Shown: piece after piece, positions 17,822 through 25,889 of the stretch
Layout of the letters: the number at the start of each line of letters is the position of its first letter
Numbering within the stretch: the first letter of the stretch is position 1
DNA from: an uncultured bacterium
GTDB lineage: Bacteria > Cyanobacteriota > Vampirovibrionia > Gastranaerophilales > Gastranaerophilaceae
NCBI GenBank assembly: GCA_902766395.1
Contig: CACXDL010000001.1
Location: 1 to 42,969, forward strand
Length of the DNA: 42,969 nucleotides
Reading direction: 5' to 3'
Program-made: the position numbers and the translations under genes
Notes under the pieces: generated by a model
Databases searched by the model: none
The model's input: only the letters and a program-made list of their open reading frames with translations
Told to the model about the DNA's origin: nothing

Positions 17822-18121
17822 CTATACTGAAGCCTTTTGAGAAACTTCCATAAACATAGTTCTTAAAATATTATCATTTAATCTTAGTTGTCTTTTAAAT
17901 TCAGCAATTTTATCTGCAGGTAAACTCAAAATTGAAGTTGAAAAATATCCATCTCTGAAATTTTGAATATCATAAGCCAATTTTTTTCTTCCTGCTTTAT
18001 CAACAGATTCCACTTTTCCACCGAATTCAGTAACAGTTGAACCAATTTTTTCTATCAATTTATCTACTTCTTCTGTATCTAAATTTGGTTTAAAAATACA
18101 CATTAATTCATATTTTTTCAT
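17822..18121 (-). CDS. rpsF: 30S ribosomal protein S6
   Basis: The 99-residue protein begins KKYELMCIFKPNL and carries GRKKLAYDIQNFRDGYFS, the S6 signature region. S6 pairs with S18 on the small subunit. The start has AAAAGGAG 7 nt upstream. It is the first gene of the rpsF-ssb-rpsR operon. Confidence 0.96.
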   Translation of the reverse strand: MKKYELMCIFKPNLDTEEVDKLIEKIGSTVTEFGGKVESVDKAGRKKLAYDIQNFRDGYFSTSILSLPADKIAEFKRQLRLNDNILRTMFMEVSQKASV

Positions 18122-18154
18122 TTTATTTCTCCTTTTGAATATTCGTATGGAAAA

Positions 18155-18184
18155 ATCATATCATAAACAAAAAAATATTTACAA
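18155..18184 (-). promoter_or_regulatory. Likely promoter of rpsF-ssb-rpsR
   Basis: Read on the minus strand, TTGTAA (18184-18179), an 18-bp spacer and TATGAT (18160-18155). The -35 overlaps the stop codon of dapF. Confidence 0.45.
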
Positions 18185-19015
18185 CATGTATTCTGCGCTA
18201 AAAGAGTATTGTGCTGGTCCGATAAGGAAAATATTTTTATCTCTGTCCTTGCCAACACCTTGCCATTCAACATTTACAGACCCTCCCAGTAAATTTACTT
18301 TTACGTTTCGGACTGTTAAGTTATTTAAAACACAAGCAACAACTGTTGCACAAGCTCCGGTTCCACAGGCTAAAGTTATACCACAGCCACGTTCATAAAC
18401 GCGCATATCTACTTCGTTTTGCGAAATTACTTTAACAAATTCGACATTTGTTTTTTCAGGAAAATACGGATGCTTTTCTATTTCCGGCCCATAATACTGT
18501 GCTAAATACATTGGGTCTTCATCTGTAAATATAATACAATGTGGATTTCCCATAGATACAGGTGTTATTAAAAACTCTTTGTCTTTTACATTAATTCTTT
18601 TTTCCCCTTTGAAAGGTATTTTCTCATCTTCCAAAACCGGAATACCCATATTTACTTTTATCATACCATCATCCAGTATTTCAGGCTTTATAATACCAGC
18701 AAGAGTTTTTACACTAAAAGATTTACCTTTTATAAAACCTTTATCATATACATATCTTGCGAAACATCTCATACCGTTTCCGCACATTTGTGCCGTCGTT
18801 CCGTCTGAGTTATAATAATGCCAAAGAATATCAGCATCATCCCCCTTGTACGGTTCAGGAATAATTAAACCATCTGCCCCTATACCAAAATGACGATCAC
18901 ATAATCTTACTGCAAGATCGCTTATTGACAATCCTGTTTTTAAGAATTCATCATAATCCACAAAAACAAAGTCATTTCCGCATCCATGCATTTTTGTTAT
19001 TTTAATTGTGCTCAT
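18179..19015 (-). CDS. dapF: Diaminopimelate epimerase
   Basis: DapF turns LL- into meso-diaminopimelate, for lysine and peptidoglycan. The 278-residue protein carries both catalytic cysteines: C78 in MCGNGMRC and C217 in LACGTGAC. The start KMHGCGNDFVFVD, GIGADGL and SMGNPHC are further signatures. Length is normal. It needs no cofactor and is cytoplasmic. The gene lies 57 bp upstream of rpsF on the same strand and may share transcription with it. Its presence agrees with a meso-DAP peptidoglycan. Confidence 0.97.
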   Translation of the reverse strand: MSTIKITKMHGCGNDFVFVDYDEFLKTGLSISDLAVRLCDRHFGIGADGLIIPEPYKGDDADILWHYYNSDGTTAQMCGNGMRCFARYVYDKGFIKGKSFSVKTLAGIIKPEILDDGMIKVNMGIPVLEDEKIPFKGEKRINVKDKEFLITPVSMGNPHCIIFTDEDPMYLAQYYGPEIEKHPYFPEKTNVEFVKVISQNEVDMRVYERGCGITLACGTGACATVVACVLNNLTVRNVKVNLLGGSVNVEWQGVGKDRDKNIFLIGPAQYSFSAEYML

Positions 19016-19057
19016 AATTTACCTCTTATCTTAGCAAATTATAACACAAATATCAGT

Positions 19058-19684
19058 TTACGCTCTATATTCAATACTTTTAGGAGTGAAGCTCTTTCTA
19101 TTGTCAGTATTCAGATTTTTAACAGTATTTAACAAGACCTGTTGTTCTTCTAATTTATGTTTTTCATTTGCGGTTTTTAATTTCACTGCAAAATTTGATG
19201 TAATCTTCTGTCCAAGTGTTGAAGCCGTAATTGAGCCTAAAACAAAAGCAATACCCCTTACTATAGGCTTCCATTTATCATTTATAGGTAATTTTGCGAG
19301 ATACTTATCAAGATTTTTTGCCATCCAACCTTCAGCTAAAAACATTCCGCCAATATTACCACTCTCACTTATTAGCGTTGTTTGTTTATCTTCAGCGGTT
19401 ATAACATTGAAAGCACTTAAGCAGGCAATTAAAGGGTTAACGTTGTCACTTGCAAATTTTACACCTTTTGACAGTAAATTAAAGGCTTTATCACTTTTTG
19501 CAGCATTATTTATCGAGCCAAGAATACTGTTTGCACCGGCGCCAAAAGCGTTGTTATATTTTGCAGTTTCTCTGACAAATTTTACCCCCTGAGCGCCCGC
19601 AACAAGAAATCTGCCATCCTCGCCATTTTGAGCGCGATAACCGTTCCTTCCCATAAATAACGCTGTCGATAAAAGACTAAACAC
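19058..19684 (-). CDS. Unknown protein with two hydrophobic stretches
   Basis: I do not recognise this 208-residue protein. It is Ala/Gly/Asn-rich in the first half, with two weakly hydrophobic segments (about 110-125 and 145-165), then a basic helix (NEKHKLEEQQ) and a tail reading SFTPKSIEYRA. No enzyme motif is seen. The start is GTG 19684 with AAAGG 8 nt upstream, the same leader layout as some other minus-strand genes here. It lies between dapF and the phage-like block, and by composition looks like a host-lineage gene. Confidence 0.6.
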   Translation of the reverse strand: MFSLLSTALFMGRNGYRAQNGEDGRFLVAGAQGVKFVRETAKYNNAFGAGANSILGSINNAAKSDKAFNLLSKGVKFASDNVNPLIACLSAFNVITAEDKQTTLISESGNIGGMFLAEGWMAKNLDKYLAKLPINDKWKPIVRGIAFVLGSITASTLGQKITSNFAVKLKTANEKHKLEEQQVLLNTVKNLNTDNRKSFTPKSIEYRA

Positions 19685-19776
19685 AAATATAACCTTTCAC
19701 ACTACTGACATATTTATAAAGTATTTTTTTTTAGTGTTTTTGCGCCATATAATAAATTCTTTACATTTGTTAATCT

Positions 19777-20007
19777 TTATTTTGAAATAATTAAACAATC
19801 GTAGATTTTATCAATTTTTTCTTTTATTTCCGAGAATTGAAGCCTTAGATCTTCATGGCTTTTTTGGGTAACAAAACGATTTTCTACATCTCGAAGAATT
19901 TCTCTGTGTTTTTTTTCTAATTGTTCCGGAGTAACAACAATTTTTTGCTGTATCAGAAATACCAATACAACAACAATTACCGGAGAAAAATCTAAAAATG
20001 TCTGCAT
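19777..20007 (-). CDS. Small membrane-anchored coiled-coil protein
   Basis: The 76-residue protein has one N-terminal membrane helix (about 5-24: SPVIVVVLVFLIQQ) followed by a charged helix with heptad spacing (about 30-72). In phage clusters such proteins are often lysis accessories, but the orientation is opposite to XhlA, which has its membrane helix at the C-terminus, so no name is given. The start is backed by AAAGGAG 7 nt upstream. It is the last minus-strand gene of the accessory zone. Confidence 0.6.
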   Translation of the reverse strand: MQTFLDFSPVIVVVLVFLIQQKIVVTPEQLEKKHREILRDVENRFVTQKSHEDLRLQFSEIKEKIDKIYDCLIISK

Positions 20008-20061
20008 TTAAATTCTCCTTTACATAAATTTTTACTATAACTGACATATAAAATACAGAAG

Positions 20062-20136
20062 CAGGTACGAAGTACCAACCTGACAATTATGCAAGAATGA
20101 AGATTCTTGCTAATTGGAGGCATTGCCGTTTAATGC
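20062..20136. other. Three consecutive hairpins between accessory genes
   Basis: GGTAC/GTACC (20064-20076, inside CAGG..CCTG), GCAAGAAT/ATTCTTGC (20091-20110, 8 bp, 4-nt loop) and GCATT/AATGC (20120-20136) follow one another. The stretch is richer in G and C than its surroundings and lacks T-runs on both strands, so these are not ordinary terminators. They might stabilise the end of the upstream mRNA or mark an old recombination site. Confidence 0.45.
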
Positions 20137-20146
20137 GAGGCGCAGT

Positions 20147-21028
20147 TTAGCACGAGCGATAATAACCTTTGACCTTTGTACCATCAGAACGTGTATAAGA
20201 ATTTACATAAACGACACCGCCATTTGTTATTGCTTCTCGTTGCAGGTCACCATTGGTCGGCATAGTTCCGCTAAAAGCACGAGTTTGTGCGTCAATTTCT
20301 TTTTCGTGTTTAGCAAATTCATCACTTGACATCGCACCAATTTCTTCACGTGTGTATATGTGATTACTTCCCGTTAGGGGATTTGTGTAACCAAATAAGC
20401 CTGATTGCTTTTGTTGAGATTGAAGTTGCTCAGGAATTTCCATATTAAATGATTGTAAACCTAATTGTTGTGCAAGTTGTCCTGTATCAATATCAGCCGC
20501 AAAACCAAGAGGACGACCATTATTGTCCACCCCACCGACTCCTCTTGTTGGAGTAAAAGGTAGTTGAGGAGTTTGTTCTTGAAATTTTCTTAGATCTTCA
20601 AGCCCTGTAATTAATTTACCTTCCCTCATTCTTTTGACAACCTTCCCTGCAATTATATCTTTTTGTTGTTGTTCGGAAAGTTTATCAAAATTTGGATATT
20701 CTCTGCGGATTTCGTTATATATTTGTTGACCTTGCTGATTATTCCACATGTCCATGTTAGCCTCTCGGGGGTCTTGACCATTACGATTTCCTTTTTCTTC
20801 ATGATGTTTGCTCACTTCTCTGCTAACATAAGGAGTAAATCTTTTTGCCAATATACTTTGCATATATGTATGCCTAAAAGCATCAGCTTCATTGTTATGT
20901 GCAGAATTATTTTCTCCCAGTTTAAAACCGTATTGTTTTTGATACTTTAATGTATCGTTTATCATTTCTTTTGTAAATTTGCGTTCTTTATTACTGATGT
21001 ATTCTTTTGGATTGTAATTTCTATTCAT
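20147..21028 (-). CDS. DUF6973-like putative effector with scaffold-type C-terminal motif
   Basis: The 293-residue protein has an N-terminal domain (about 17-130) with HNNEADAFRH (44-53), HHE (75-77) and MDMWNNQQGQ (92-101). This is the pattern I associate with DUF6973, a domain of unknown activity in phage and toxin-like proteins. A Gln-rich linker follows. YTREEIGAMSSDEFAKHEKE begins at 225 and matches the C-terminus of the scaffold-like protein (27526-28173). The tail, YVNSYTRSDGTKVKGYYRS, is a short module I recall from many phage-linked proteins. There is no signal peptide. AAAGG lies 8 nt before the ATG. It is head to head with a membrane-protein gene 40 bp away. Confidence 0.68.
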   Translation of the reverse strand: MNRNYNPKEYISNKERKFTKEMINDTLKYQKQYGFKLGENNSAHNNEADAFRHTYMQSILAKRFTPYVSREVSKHHEEKGNRNGQDPREANMDMWNNQQGQQIYNEIRREYPNFDKLSEQQQKDIIAGKVVKRMREGKLITGLEDLRKFQEQTPQLPFTPTRGVGGVDNNGRPLGFAADIDTGQLAQQLGLQSFNMEIPEQLQSQQKQSGLFGYTNPLTGSNHIYTREEIGAMSSDEFAKHEKEIDAQTRAFSGTMPTNGDLQREAITNGGVVYVNSYTRSDGTKVKGYYRSC

Positions 21029-21033
21029 TTTGA

Positions 21034-21062
21034 TTGCCTTTCATTTTTATTTGATTTAGTAT
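21034..21062 (+). promoter_or_regulatory. Promoter giving a leaderless mRNA for the membrane protein at 21069
   Basis: TTGCCT (21034-21039), 17 bp, TAGTAT (21057-21062). The ATG at 21069 is 6 nt after the -10, so transcription should begin at the A of the ATG. No Shine-Dalgarno is present. Confidence 0.55.
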
Positions 21063-21068
21063 TAACGT

Positions 21069-21413
21069 ATGAAATTAACAAAATATGTGAGTACGAATAT
21101 CTTATTTTTATTGGGCATTTTATTGTATATATTGTTTATAATTCTTATATCTACAGATGATGTTCCATATGGAAAATATAATTATGGTTATTATTTATTT
21201 GATCATTGTTCTTTTTATATACCGTCTATTATTGGTTTATTGATTTTGACACCTATAGAAATGTTGTTTCATAAAATTACACACAACAAATTTATATTAA
21301 ATATCCCATTTGGTAATGAAGGTATAAAATACATATACAATATTTTGTTTTGGTTAGGTATAACCAGTTCTATTTTTTACTTATCAGTTTTTTTCTGGGG
21401 TATAACCAGATAA
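21069..21413 (+). CDS. Small membrane protein, copy 1 of a duplicated pair (immunity-like?)
   Basis: The 114-residue protein has three hydrophobic helices (about 8-30, 48-66 and 88-110). ITHNKFILNIPFGNEGIKY between helices 2 and 3 is nearly identical to the same region of the protein at 21774. Conservation between the copies in this frame is the main evidence that it is a real gene, since there is no ribosome binding site. It is divergent from the putative effector gene, a layout typical of effector-immunity pairs; that role is inference. Function unknown. Confidence 0.65.
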   Translation: MKLTKYVSTNILFLLGILLYILFIILISTDDVPYGKYNYGYYLFDHCSFYIPSIIGLLILTPIEMLFHKITHNKFILNIPFGNEGIKYIYNILFWLGITSSIFYLSVFFWGITR

Positions 21414-21579
21414 AACAAATTTAAAACGTGAATTTTTAATAGGTAATTATATAAATAATTACAGTTTTGGTTTATATTCAATTTTTTGCTAATTATATTT
21501 CGTATTTAAAAATCTTGTATCGCTATTTCCCTCCTATATTTCAGCTTGTGTTCATCTTGCTATTTTAATTATTTGATTT

Positions 21580-21609
21580 AGATGAATGGGGTTTTATTCC
21601 CATTCATCT
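21580..21609. repeat. 11-bp perfect inverted repeat at the break of the truncated effector copy
   Basis: AGATGAATGGG (21580-21590) and CCCATTCATCT (21599-21609) with an 8-nt loop overlap the stop codon of the truncated gene. No T-run follows on either strand. It may be a scar at the recombination point. Confidence 0.6.
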
Positions 21610-21732
21610 CTGACAAGCAACATTGTTTTGACCAATATCAAATCCATATTTTTTTTGATATTTTAGAGTATCACTTAACATTTCACGAGTAAAATCATTT
21701 TTATCTTTAGTATAATCAAATTTTTTAGTCAT
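21604..21732 (-). pseudogene. Truncated second copy of the DUF6973-like effector gene
   Basis: ATG at 21732 opens a 42-codon frame ending TGA at 21604. FTREMLSDTLKYQKKYGF and IGQNN align without gaps with FTKEMINDTLKYQKQYGF and LGENN of the protein at 20147-21028. The match stops exactly before the HNNEADAFRH core, so the domain is gone. It keeps a good ribosome binding site (GAAAGGAAAT). Its start lies 41 bp from the second membrane-protein gene, mirroring copy 1. It may be a relic or still yield a short peptide. Confidence 0.82.
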
Positions 21733-21773
21733 TTGTATTTCCTTTCTATTTTTGTTTGTTTTAATATTTCCGT

Positions 21774-22130
21774 ATGAATATTAAAAAATATATATGTGCG
21801 AATATTATATCTTTGTTAGGAATTTTAGGTCTTTTAATTGCATTATGTGCATTTTATATATTTGCTATTAATGCGAATTATAATTATATTGTTGGACTGA
21901 TTGCTTATTTAGCAAGTTTATGTTTTAGTACATACATCTATATAATTCCTATTATTGTAATATTGTTGTTAATTGAAGTATTGATACACAAAATCACACA
22001 CAACAAATTCCTCTTAAATATCCCATTTAAAAATGAAAATATTAGATACACATACAATATTTTGTTTTGGCTAGGTATAGTTTGTTCGATTTTATACATA
22101 ATAGATTATATTTGGTTTATAACAAGATAA
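21774..22130 (+). CDS. Small membrane protein, copy 2 of the duplicated pair
   Basis: The 118-residue protein has three hydrophobic helices (about 10-32, 40-78 and 92-114). The ITHNKFLLNIPFKNENIRY loop and the following YNILFWLGI match copy 1 at 21069. TAATAT at 21762-21767 is 6 nt before the ATG and there is no Shine-Dalgarno, again suggesting a leaderless message. The reading frame is intact although the neighbouring effector copy is truncated, as expected if it still protects against something. Function unknown. Confidence 0.65.
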   Translation: MNIKKYICANIISLLGILGLLIALCAFYIFAINANYNYIVGLIAYLASLCFSTYIYIIPIIVILLLIEVLIHKITHNKFLLNIPFKNENIRYTYNILFWLGIVCSILYIIDYIWFITR

Positions 22131-22144
22131 TATTTATAAGTTTT

Positions 22145-22231
22145 TTAATTCTCGTATCTACCACATTGCCAAATTAGATTGCTTAAGTCTTTGCCATAAT
22201 TTTCTCCTCTCATTTTGTTGTATAATAACAT
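22145..22231 (-). pseudogene. Possible 28-codon remnant frame
   Basis: ATG at 22231 begins MLLYNKMRGENYGKDLSN and the frame stops at TAA 22145. The composition (Trp, Cys, charged residues) looks more like old coding sequence than random AT-rich DNA, but no family is recognised. The rest of 22131-22361 shows nothing I can support. Confidence 0.25.
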
Positions 22232-22361
22232 TATGTTTTTAGATAAATTTAGAAATCGCTAGCTTTTTACAGGATTGTATATATAAGATATTAGGAATTG
22301 ATTAGAATTTATTAATTACTACATTAACTTGTTTTCTCATAAATATAACCTTTCTTATTAA

Positions 22362-23651
22362 CTACAATACAATTGGCCAGTAAAAATCAACCAAATAACT
22401 TGCCGCATCGAAAGGGTGAGATAGAAATTTCAACTCTTTAGACTGTTTAATTTGCGAATAAGACGGAATATCTATTCTGGAAGAGCCTTCAATATAGCGT
22501 AAATTATATATGTTATATAAAAGTTTTTCGCATTTCGGAGAGACATATAAACCAATTTCTCCCGCAGCATTTCTTACTTTTGCGTTAAACGCCGCAACTC
22601 TGTTTTTTATCGGAGGATTAAAGGCTTTAATTTTTATGTCGGCTTCATACCCAAATTCTGCCATTTTTCTTTTGATAATAACATAATTAGTATATTCACT
22701 TGTACAACTTCTGTTGTCTCCTGAAGCATCTCCGTTTATTATTATTTTACCTTTATGGTGCGGATATCGCCTGTAAAATTCATCACAGGTCTTTGAGGTT
22801 GTAGTATTTTCCAAGACTAATTCATCAAAATAAAAAACTTTATCTTCTGTTTTATGAGCCAGAACCCAAGCCATTGGATCGACATTAAAATCACAACTTA
22901 TATGAACATCAAAATCATCCCGATACTGAATTTCTTTGATATTATCATTTGAAAAATCTTTAACAACAAGATTTTCACTATAATTTCCGGTTTGCCCCAG
23001 CACAAAAGTTTTATAATATTTTTCATCATATAAATTTTTTAAATCTTCACAAAAATTTTTGGGCAAATAAATATTTTGGGTAGTCGGTGCACATATTAAA
23101 CGATAATTAGGCGGCGGATCTACCATAAAGGTCTTATATATCCAACCCTGATTTAATTCCGGATTAGTATGACCAAAAATACGATATGTGAAGTTCTTCC
23201 AAGATGTTTTTTGGTTTTGACGCAATCGTGCAACCAGCATTTTAAAGGTATCAAAAGGAATATCAGACATCTCTTCAATTTCAACAAAACCTAAGTTTAA
23301 AGATTTCAACTTGTTAGGTTCGTCAAAGTGTCTGAATAGAATTTCTGAGCCGTTATAAAAGACAATTTTTTGATCTGCGGAGATCCACTTGTAATCCGCA
23401 CCCAATACAAACCCCATTGAATCCAAATGTTCAAAATAACTCTGCAAAGTAGTATCTCTAACTAAGGTATATGTCTGAGCCCCGACCAAACCTCTTATTC
23501 CGGGGAATTTTAATGACAACAATATCCCAAGCAGTGAACCTGCAAAAGTTTTACCGGAGCCATACCCGCCTTGATAAACTGCAACATCCATAGAATAAGA
23601 ATGAGGAATCTCCAGAAACTCTCTTTGTGCATCTAATAAATTATATTTCAT
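22362..23651 (-). CDS. Phage terminase large subunit (packaging ATPase/nuclease)
   Basis: TerL pumps DNA into the procapsid and cuts it. The 429-residue protein has Walker A GGYGSGKT (about 28-35), Walker B-like GFVEIEE, and a C-terminal RNase H-like nuclease with SCDFNVDP, INGDASGDNRS and SHPFDAASYLVDF supplying acidic metal ligands. It resembles the PBSX/Terminase_3 group and looks complete. A TTG 12 bp upstream also fits the frame, but ATG 23651 has GAGGT 5 nt before it. Uncommonly, it is the last of the morphogenesis genes and lies beyond a terminator-like hairpin. Confidence 0.93.
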   Translation of the reverse strand: MKYNLLDAQREFLEIPHSYSMDVAVYQGGYGSGKTFAGSLLGILLSLKFPGIRGLVGAQTYTLVRDTTLQSYFEHLDSMGFVLGADYKWISADQKIVFYNGSEILFRHFDEPNKLKSLNLGFVEIEEMSDIPFDTFKMLVARLRQNQKTSWKNFTYRIFGHTNPELNQGWIYKTFMVDPPPNYRLICAPTTQNIYLPKNFCEDLKNLYDEKYYKTFVLGQTGNYSENLVVKDFSNDNIKEIQYRDDFDVHISCDFNVDPMAWVLAHKTEDKVFYFDELVLENTTTSKTCDEFYRRYPHHKGKIIINGDASGDNRSCTSEYTNYVIIKRKMAEFGYEADIKIKAFNPPIKNRVAAFNAKVRNAAGEIGLYVSPKCEKLLYNIYNLRYIEGSSRIDIPSYSQIKQSKELKFLSHPFDAASYLVDFYWPIVL

Positions 23652-23667
23652 ACAAGACCTCAACTAT

Positions 23668-23700
23668 AAAAAAGTGCATAACCCCAAAAGAGTTATGCAC
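23668..23700 (-). terminator. Intrinsic terminator/attenuator between portal and large terminase
   Basis: Read on the minus strand, GTGCATAAC and GTTATGCAC form a perfect 9-bp stem (23700-23674) with a 9-nt loop, followed by six T. TerL transcription must read through it or start downstream. Confidence 0.82.
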
Positions 23701-23721
23701 CTCACAACAAAAGATAGAAGA

Positions 23722-25368
23722 TTAATTATCTTCTAATAAAAAATTATTTGCATTTTCTACACCATACTGTTCCATTGCAAATTTAAAACATTCAAGCCAA
23801 TTTATACGCTTCGAAACATCTTCTATTTGTAAGAATGACTGTATTACATTAAATAACTCTTTTAATTTTGATTTTCTTTCAAAGCTGGCTTTTCTATCGC
23901 CATACCTGTATACATAATTTGAATTTCTCACATCTTCATCAATATCTATTAAATCGGTCTTCCCTTGATTTTTAATCATTATTGTTTCTTTGCCGATTTT
24001 AAAATTTGAAATTAATTCCGCAGTTTTTTCAACCATTGGAACAATTACCTTTCTGTTAATAGACTCTAGTATCATATTAAGCCTTGCTTCCTGACCATTT
24101 GCAGAATAATTGATTTCAGTCGCTGTCCGATCAAGAGGACTTATATTTCCCGACATATTTGTAAATATTCCGGTAGCACTTTCTATAGTAGACTTAAAAT
24201 AGCTAAGGAAATCCCAACCTGTCATTGCCTTATCAAAAGGAATAGGTGTAGGAACTGAAGTCATAAGACTTGCATCATATTCAATAATTTTGCCCGGATG
24301 AATATCCTGTTCCCCCCTAAAACAACCTTTTGGAGCCAAATATGGAGGATTTATCATCAGTGCAAGAGCATCCAGTTGTTTATTTAAAATTGTTGAAGAG
24401 ATATTATTTAAAATAAGAGCAACCCTTAGCGGGGAAATTCCTCTGCCTGTGGCTGGATTTTCAATTATATTTGCATGAATAAACGGATTTATAACAAATG
24501 GATTATCTTCCATTCGTATAACTACGCTTCTGCCGGCAATACATATTAGCTGATTTTTTAAAATTTGACCAGTTGGGAATTCAATATCGCCCCAGTATTC
24601 CAGAACTTCAATTTTAGGTACGGAATATTTGTCATCTCTTTTTCCATTTTTACTTGCCACCACTCCTTTTAATTTTTCTATTTTTTCGATATCTAAAAAA
24701 TTGTTTGATTTATTTGAAACTATTTGGTCGAAAGTTTGATAGGTTCTGTAAATCTTTGCACAAGAATCCCAATTTGAAGCGTTATTTTTATCAAATACAA
24801 AATCTTCATAATTTATAAATCTAACCTTTGGATTGTCGTATACCACCTTTTCTTCAACAGTAAAACTAGAATCAGTATTATACTTGATCTGATCCTCAAG
24901 AGTTAACTTTCTCCTTATTTGCTTTGTTTTTGTTTCCCAACCGACAAAAAGAGTAACCTCTCCGGTTTCAACAACAGAATCTATAATTTTTTCCATTTCA
25001 TTTTCTATTTTCATTTTTTCAAAAACAGAAACGAGCATCGATTTTTGTTGATTTGCATGTTTTTGAGATTCAAAATCGTTACCGGACACATCAAACATGC
25101 CGTCAGGATGAGAATATAAATTCTGTACAATATGTGATTTTAAAGTTTGCGCTAATTCATATATCTCAGGCAGTTGTATCGTACTATCCCAAGAATTAAT
25201 CCTTGGGATATCCGAATTATAGATTGCATAAGAAAGCAAGCGATTATCAGATTTCTGAGAAGTCCTGTCTGAATCATAATAATCATACTTACCTACAATA
25301 TTAGATAATAAAAATTGTTCATTGTATAAATCCGGTAAAGAATTTATATTTTCTGTACTATTGTTCAT
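23722..25368 (-). CDS. Phage portal (head-tail connector) protein
   Basis: The 548-residue protein has the size and layout of podovirus/SPP1-type portals: an N-terminal wing, a region with VETGEVTLFVGWE (about 130-142), a crown region with IHPGKIIEYD, and a C-terminal part with NISPLDRTATEINYSANGQE. That last block precedes long helices and is the most portal-like. The portal ring is the DNA channel and nucleates capsid assembly. The gene lies between the GNAT gene (11-bp overlap) and terL, fitting the usual portal/terminase pairing. I see no frameshift. Confidence 0.82.
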   Translation of the reverse strand: MNNSTENINSLPDLYNEQFLLSNIVGKYDYYDSDRTSQKSDNRLLSYAIYNSDIPRINSWDSTIQLPEIYELAQTLKSHIVQNLYSHPDGMFDVSGNDFESQKHANQQKSMLVSVFEKMKIENEMEKIIDSVVETGEVTLFVGWETKTKQIRRKLTLEDQIKYNTDSSFTVEEKVVYDNPKVRFINYEDFVFDKNNASNWDSCAKIYRTYQTFDQIVSNKSNNFLDIEKIEKLKGVVASKNGKRDDKYSVPKIEVLEYWGDIEFPTGQILKNQLICIAGRSVVIRMEDNPFVINPFIHANIIENPATGRGISPLRVALILNNISSTILNKQLDALALMINPPYLAPKGCFRGEQDIHPGKIIEYDASLMTSVPTPIPFDKAMTGWDFLSYFKSTIESATGIFTNMSGNISPLDRTATEINYSANGQEARLNMILESINRKVIVPMVEKTAELISNFKIGKETIMIKNQGKTDLIDIDEDVRNSNYVYRYGDRKASFERKSKLKELFNVIQSFLQIEDVSKRINWLECFKFAMEQYGVENANNFLLEDN

Positions 25369-25888
25369 TTTTCACCTCATCTTTATAATAATATGTCCTG
25401 TATAACGCATATACATCAATGTCCTGCATTTTTCCCATCCTTAAAGTTTCGGCATGCAAAGTTGTCTCATATTTAAAGCCGGATTTTTTAATCAGAGCTG
25501 AAGTACGGGAATTATCTTTATAAACCAAAACTCTGATTTTATATAACCCAAATTCATCAAAACACTTTTTTAAAAAAATCTTTGCACTATATCCGGTAAA
25601 AGAACCCCAAGCTTCGGGCTTGAAACATGTTGTTAATTCTGCACTATAATTTACAAAGTCATTTCCTACAAAATTATCAAGATAAACAAAACCCATAAAT
25701 TGATTATCTTTATCGAGAACAAACCAAAAATATGGAATCTTTGCAAGAATAACAGACTCTAAATTACTGGGAGCAAAATCATCTTTGAGATATTTTGAAT
25801 ATCTGTTAAAACATTTTTCCGCCTCCGCAATATAGTGCAAAGCACTAGCAATAACATAAGGAGGTTTAAGTTGTAAAAATCTGCACAT
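25358..25888 (-). CDS. GNAT-family acetyltransferase in the phage cluster
   Basis: The 176-residue protein has the GNAT fold pattern: a beta strand ending MGFVYLDNFV, then VNYSAELTTCFKPEAWG and YSAKIFLKKCFDEFGLYKIR (motif A region, with a degenerate pyrophosphate loop), then DNSRTSALIKKSGFKYE (motif B). The final block is the clearest GNAT hallmark (N-x-x-S-x-x-L-x-x-K-x-G-F). It may modify a virion or host protein; the substrate is unknown. It overlaps the portal gene by 11 bp, so it is co-translated with morphogenesis genes. Confidence 0.75.
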   Translation of the reverse strand: MCRFLQLKPPYVIASALHYIAEAEKCFNRYSKYLKDDFAPSNLESVILAKIPYFWFVLDKDNQFMGFVYLDNFVGNDFVNYSAELTTCFKPEAWGSFTGYSAKIFLKKCFDEFGLYKIRVLVYKDNSRTSALIKKSGFKYETTLHAETLRMGKMQDIDVYALYRTYYYKDEVKNEQ

Positions 25889-25889
25889 T

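Noticed and set aside
19086..19592. A 168-codon open frame on the plus strand.
   Set aside because: It is the complement of the unknown gene 19058-19684, with no ribosome binding site and a low-complexity product.
20147..21028. Naming the DUF6973-like protein a nuclease or other defined toxin.
   Set aside because: His, Asp and Asn residues are conserved, but I know of no established activity for the domain, so it is left as a putative effector.
19685..22354. 14-bp identical sequence AAATATAACCTTTC at 19685-19698 and 22341-22354, like target-site or att repeats flanking the accessory zone.
   Set aside because: Both are ribosome-binding leaders (minus strand GAAAGGTTATATTT) in the same position before a start codon. 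A near-identical leader precedes the gene at 31075, so this reflects a common Shine-Dalgarno context. Repeats of this length are also expected by chance in DNA this A/T-rich.
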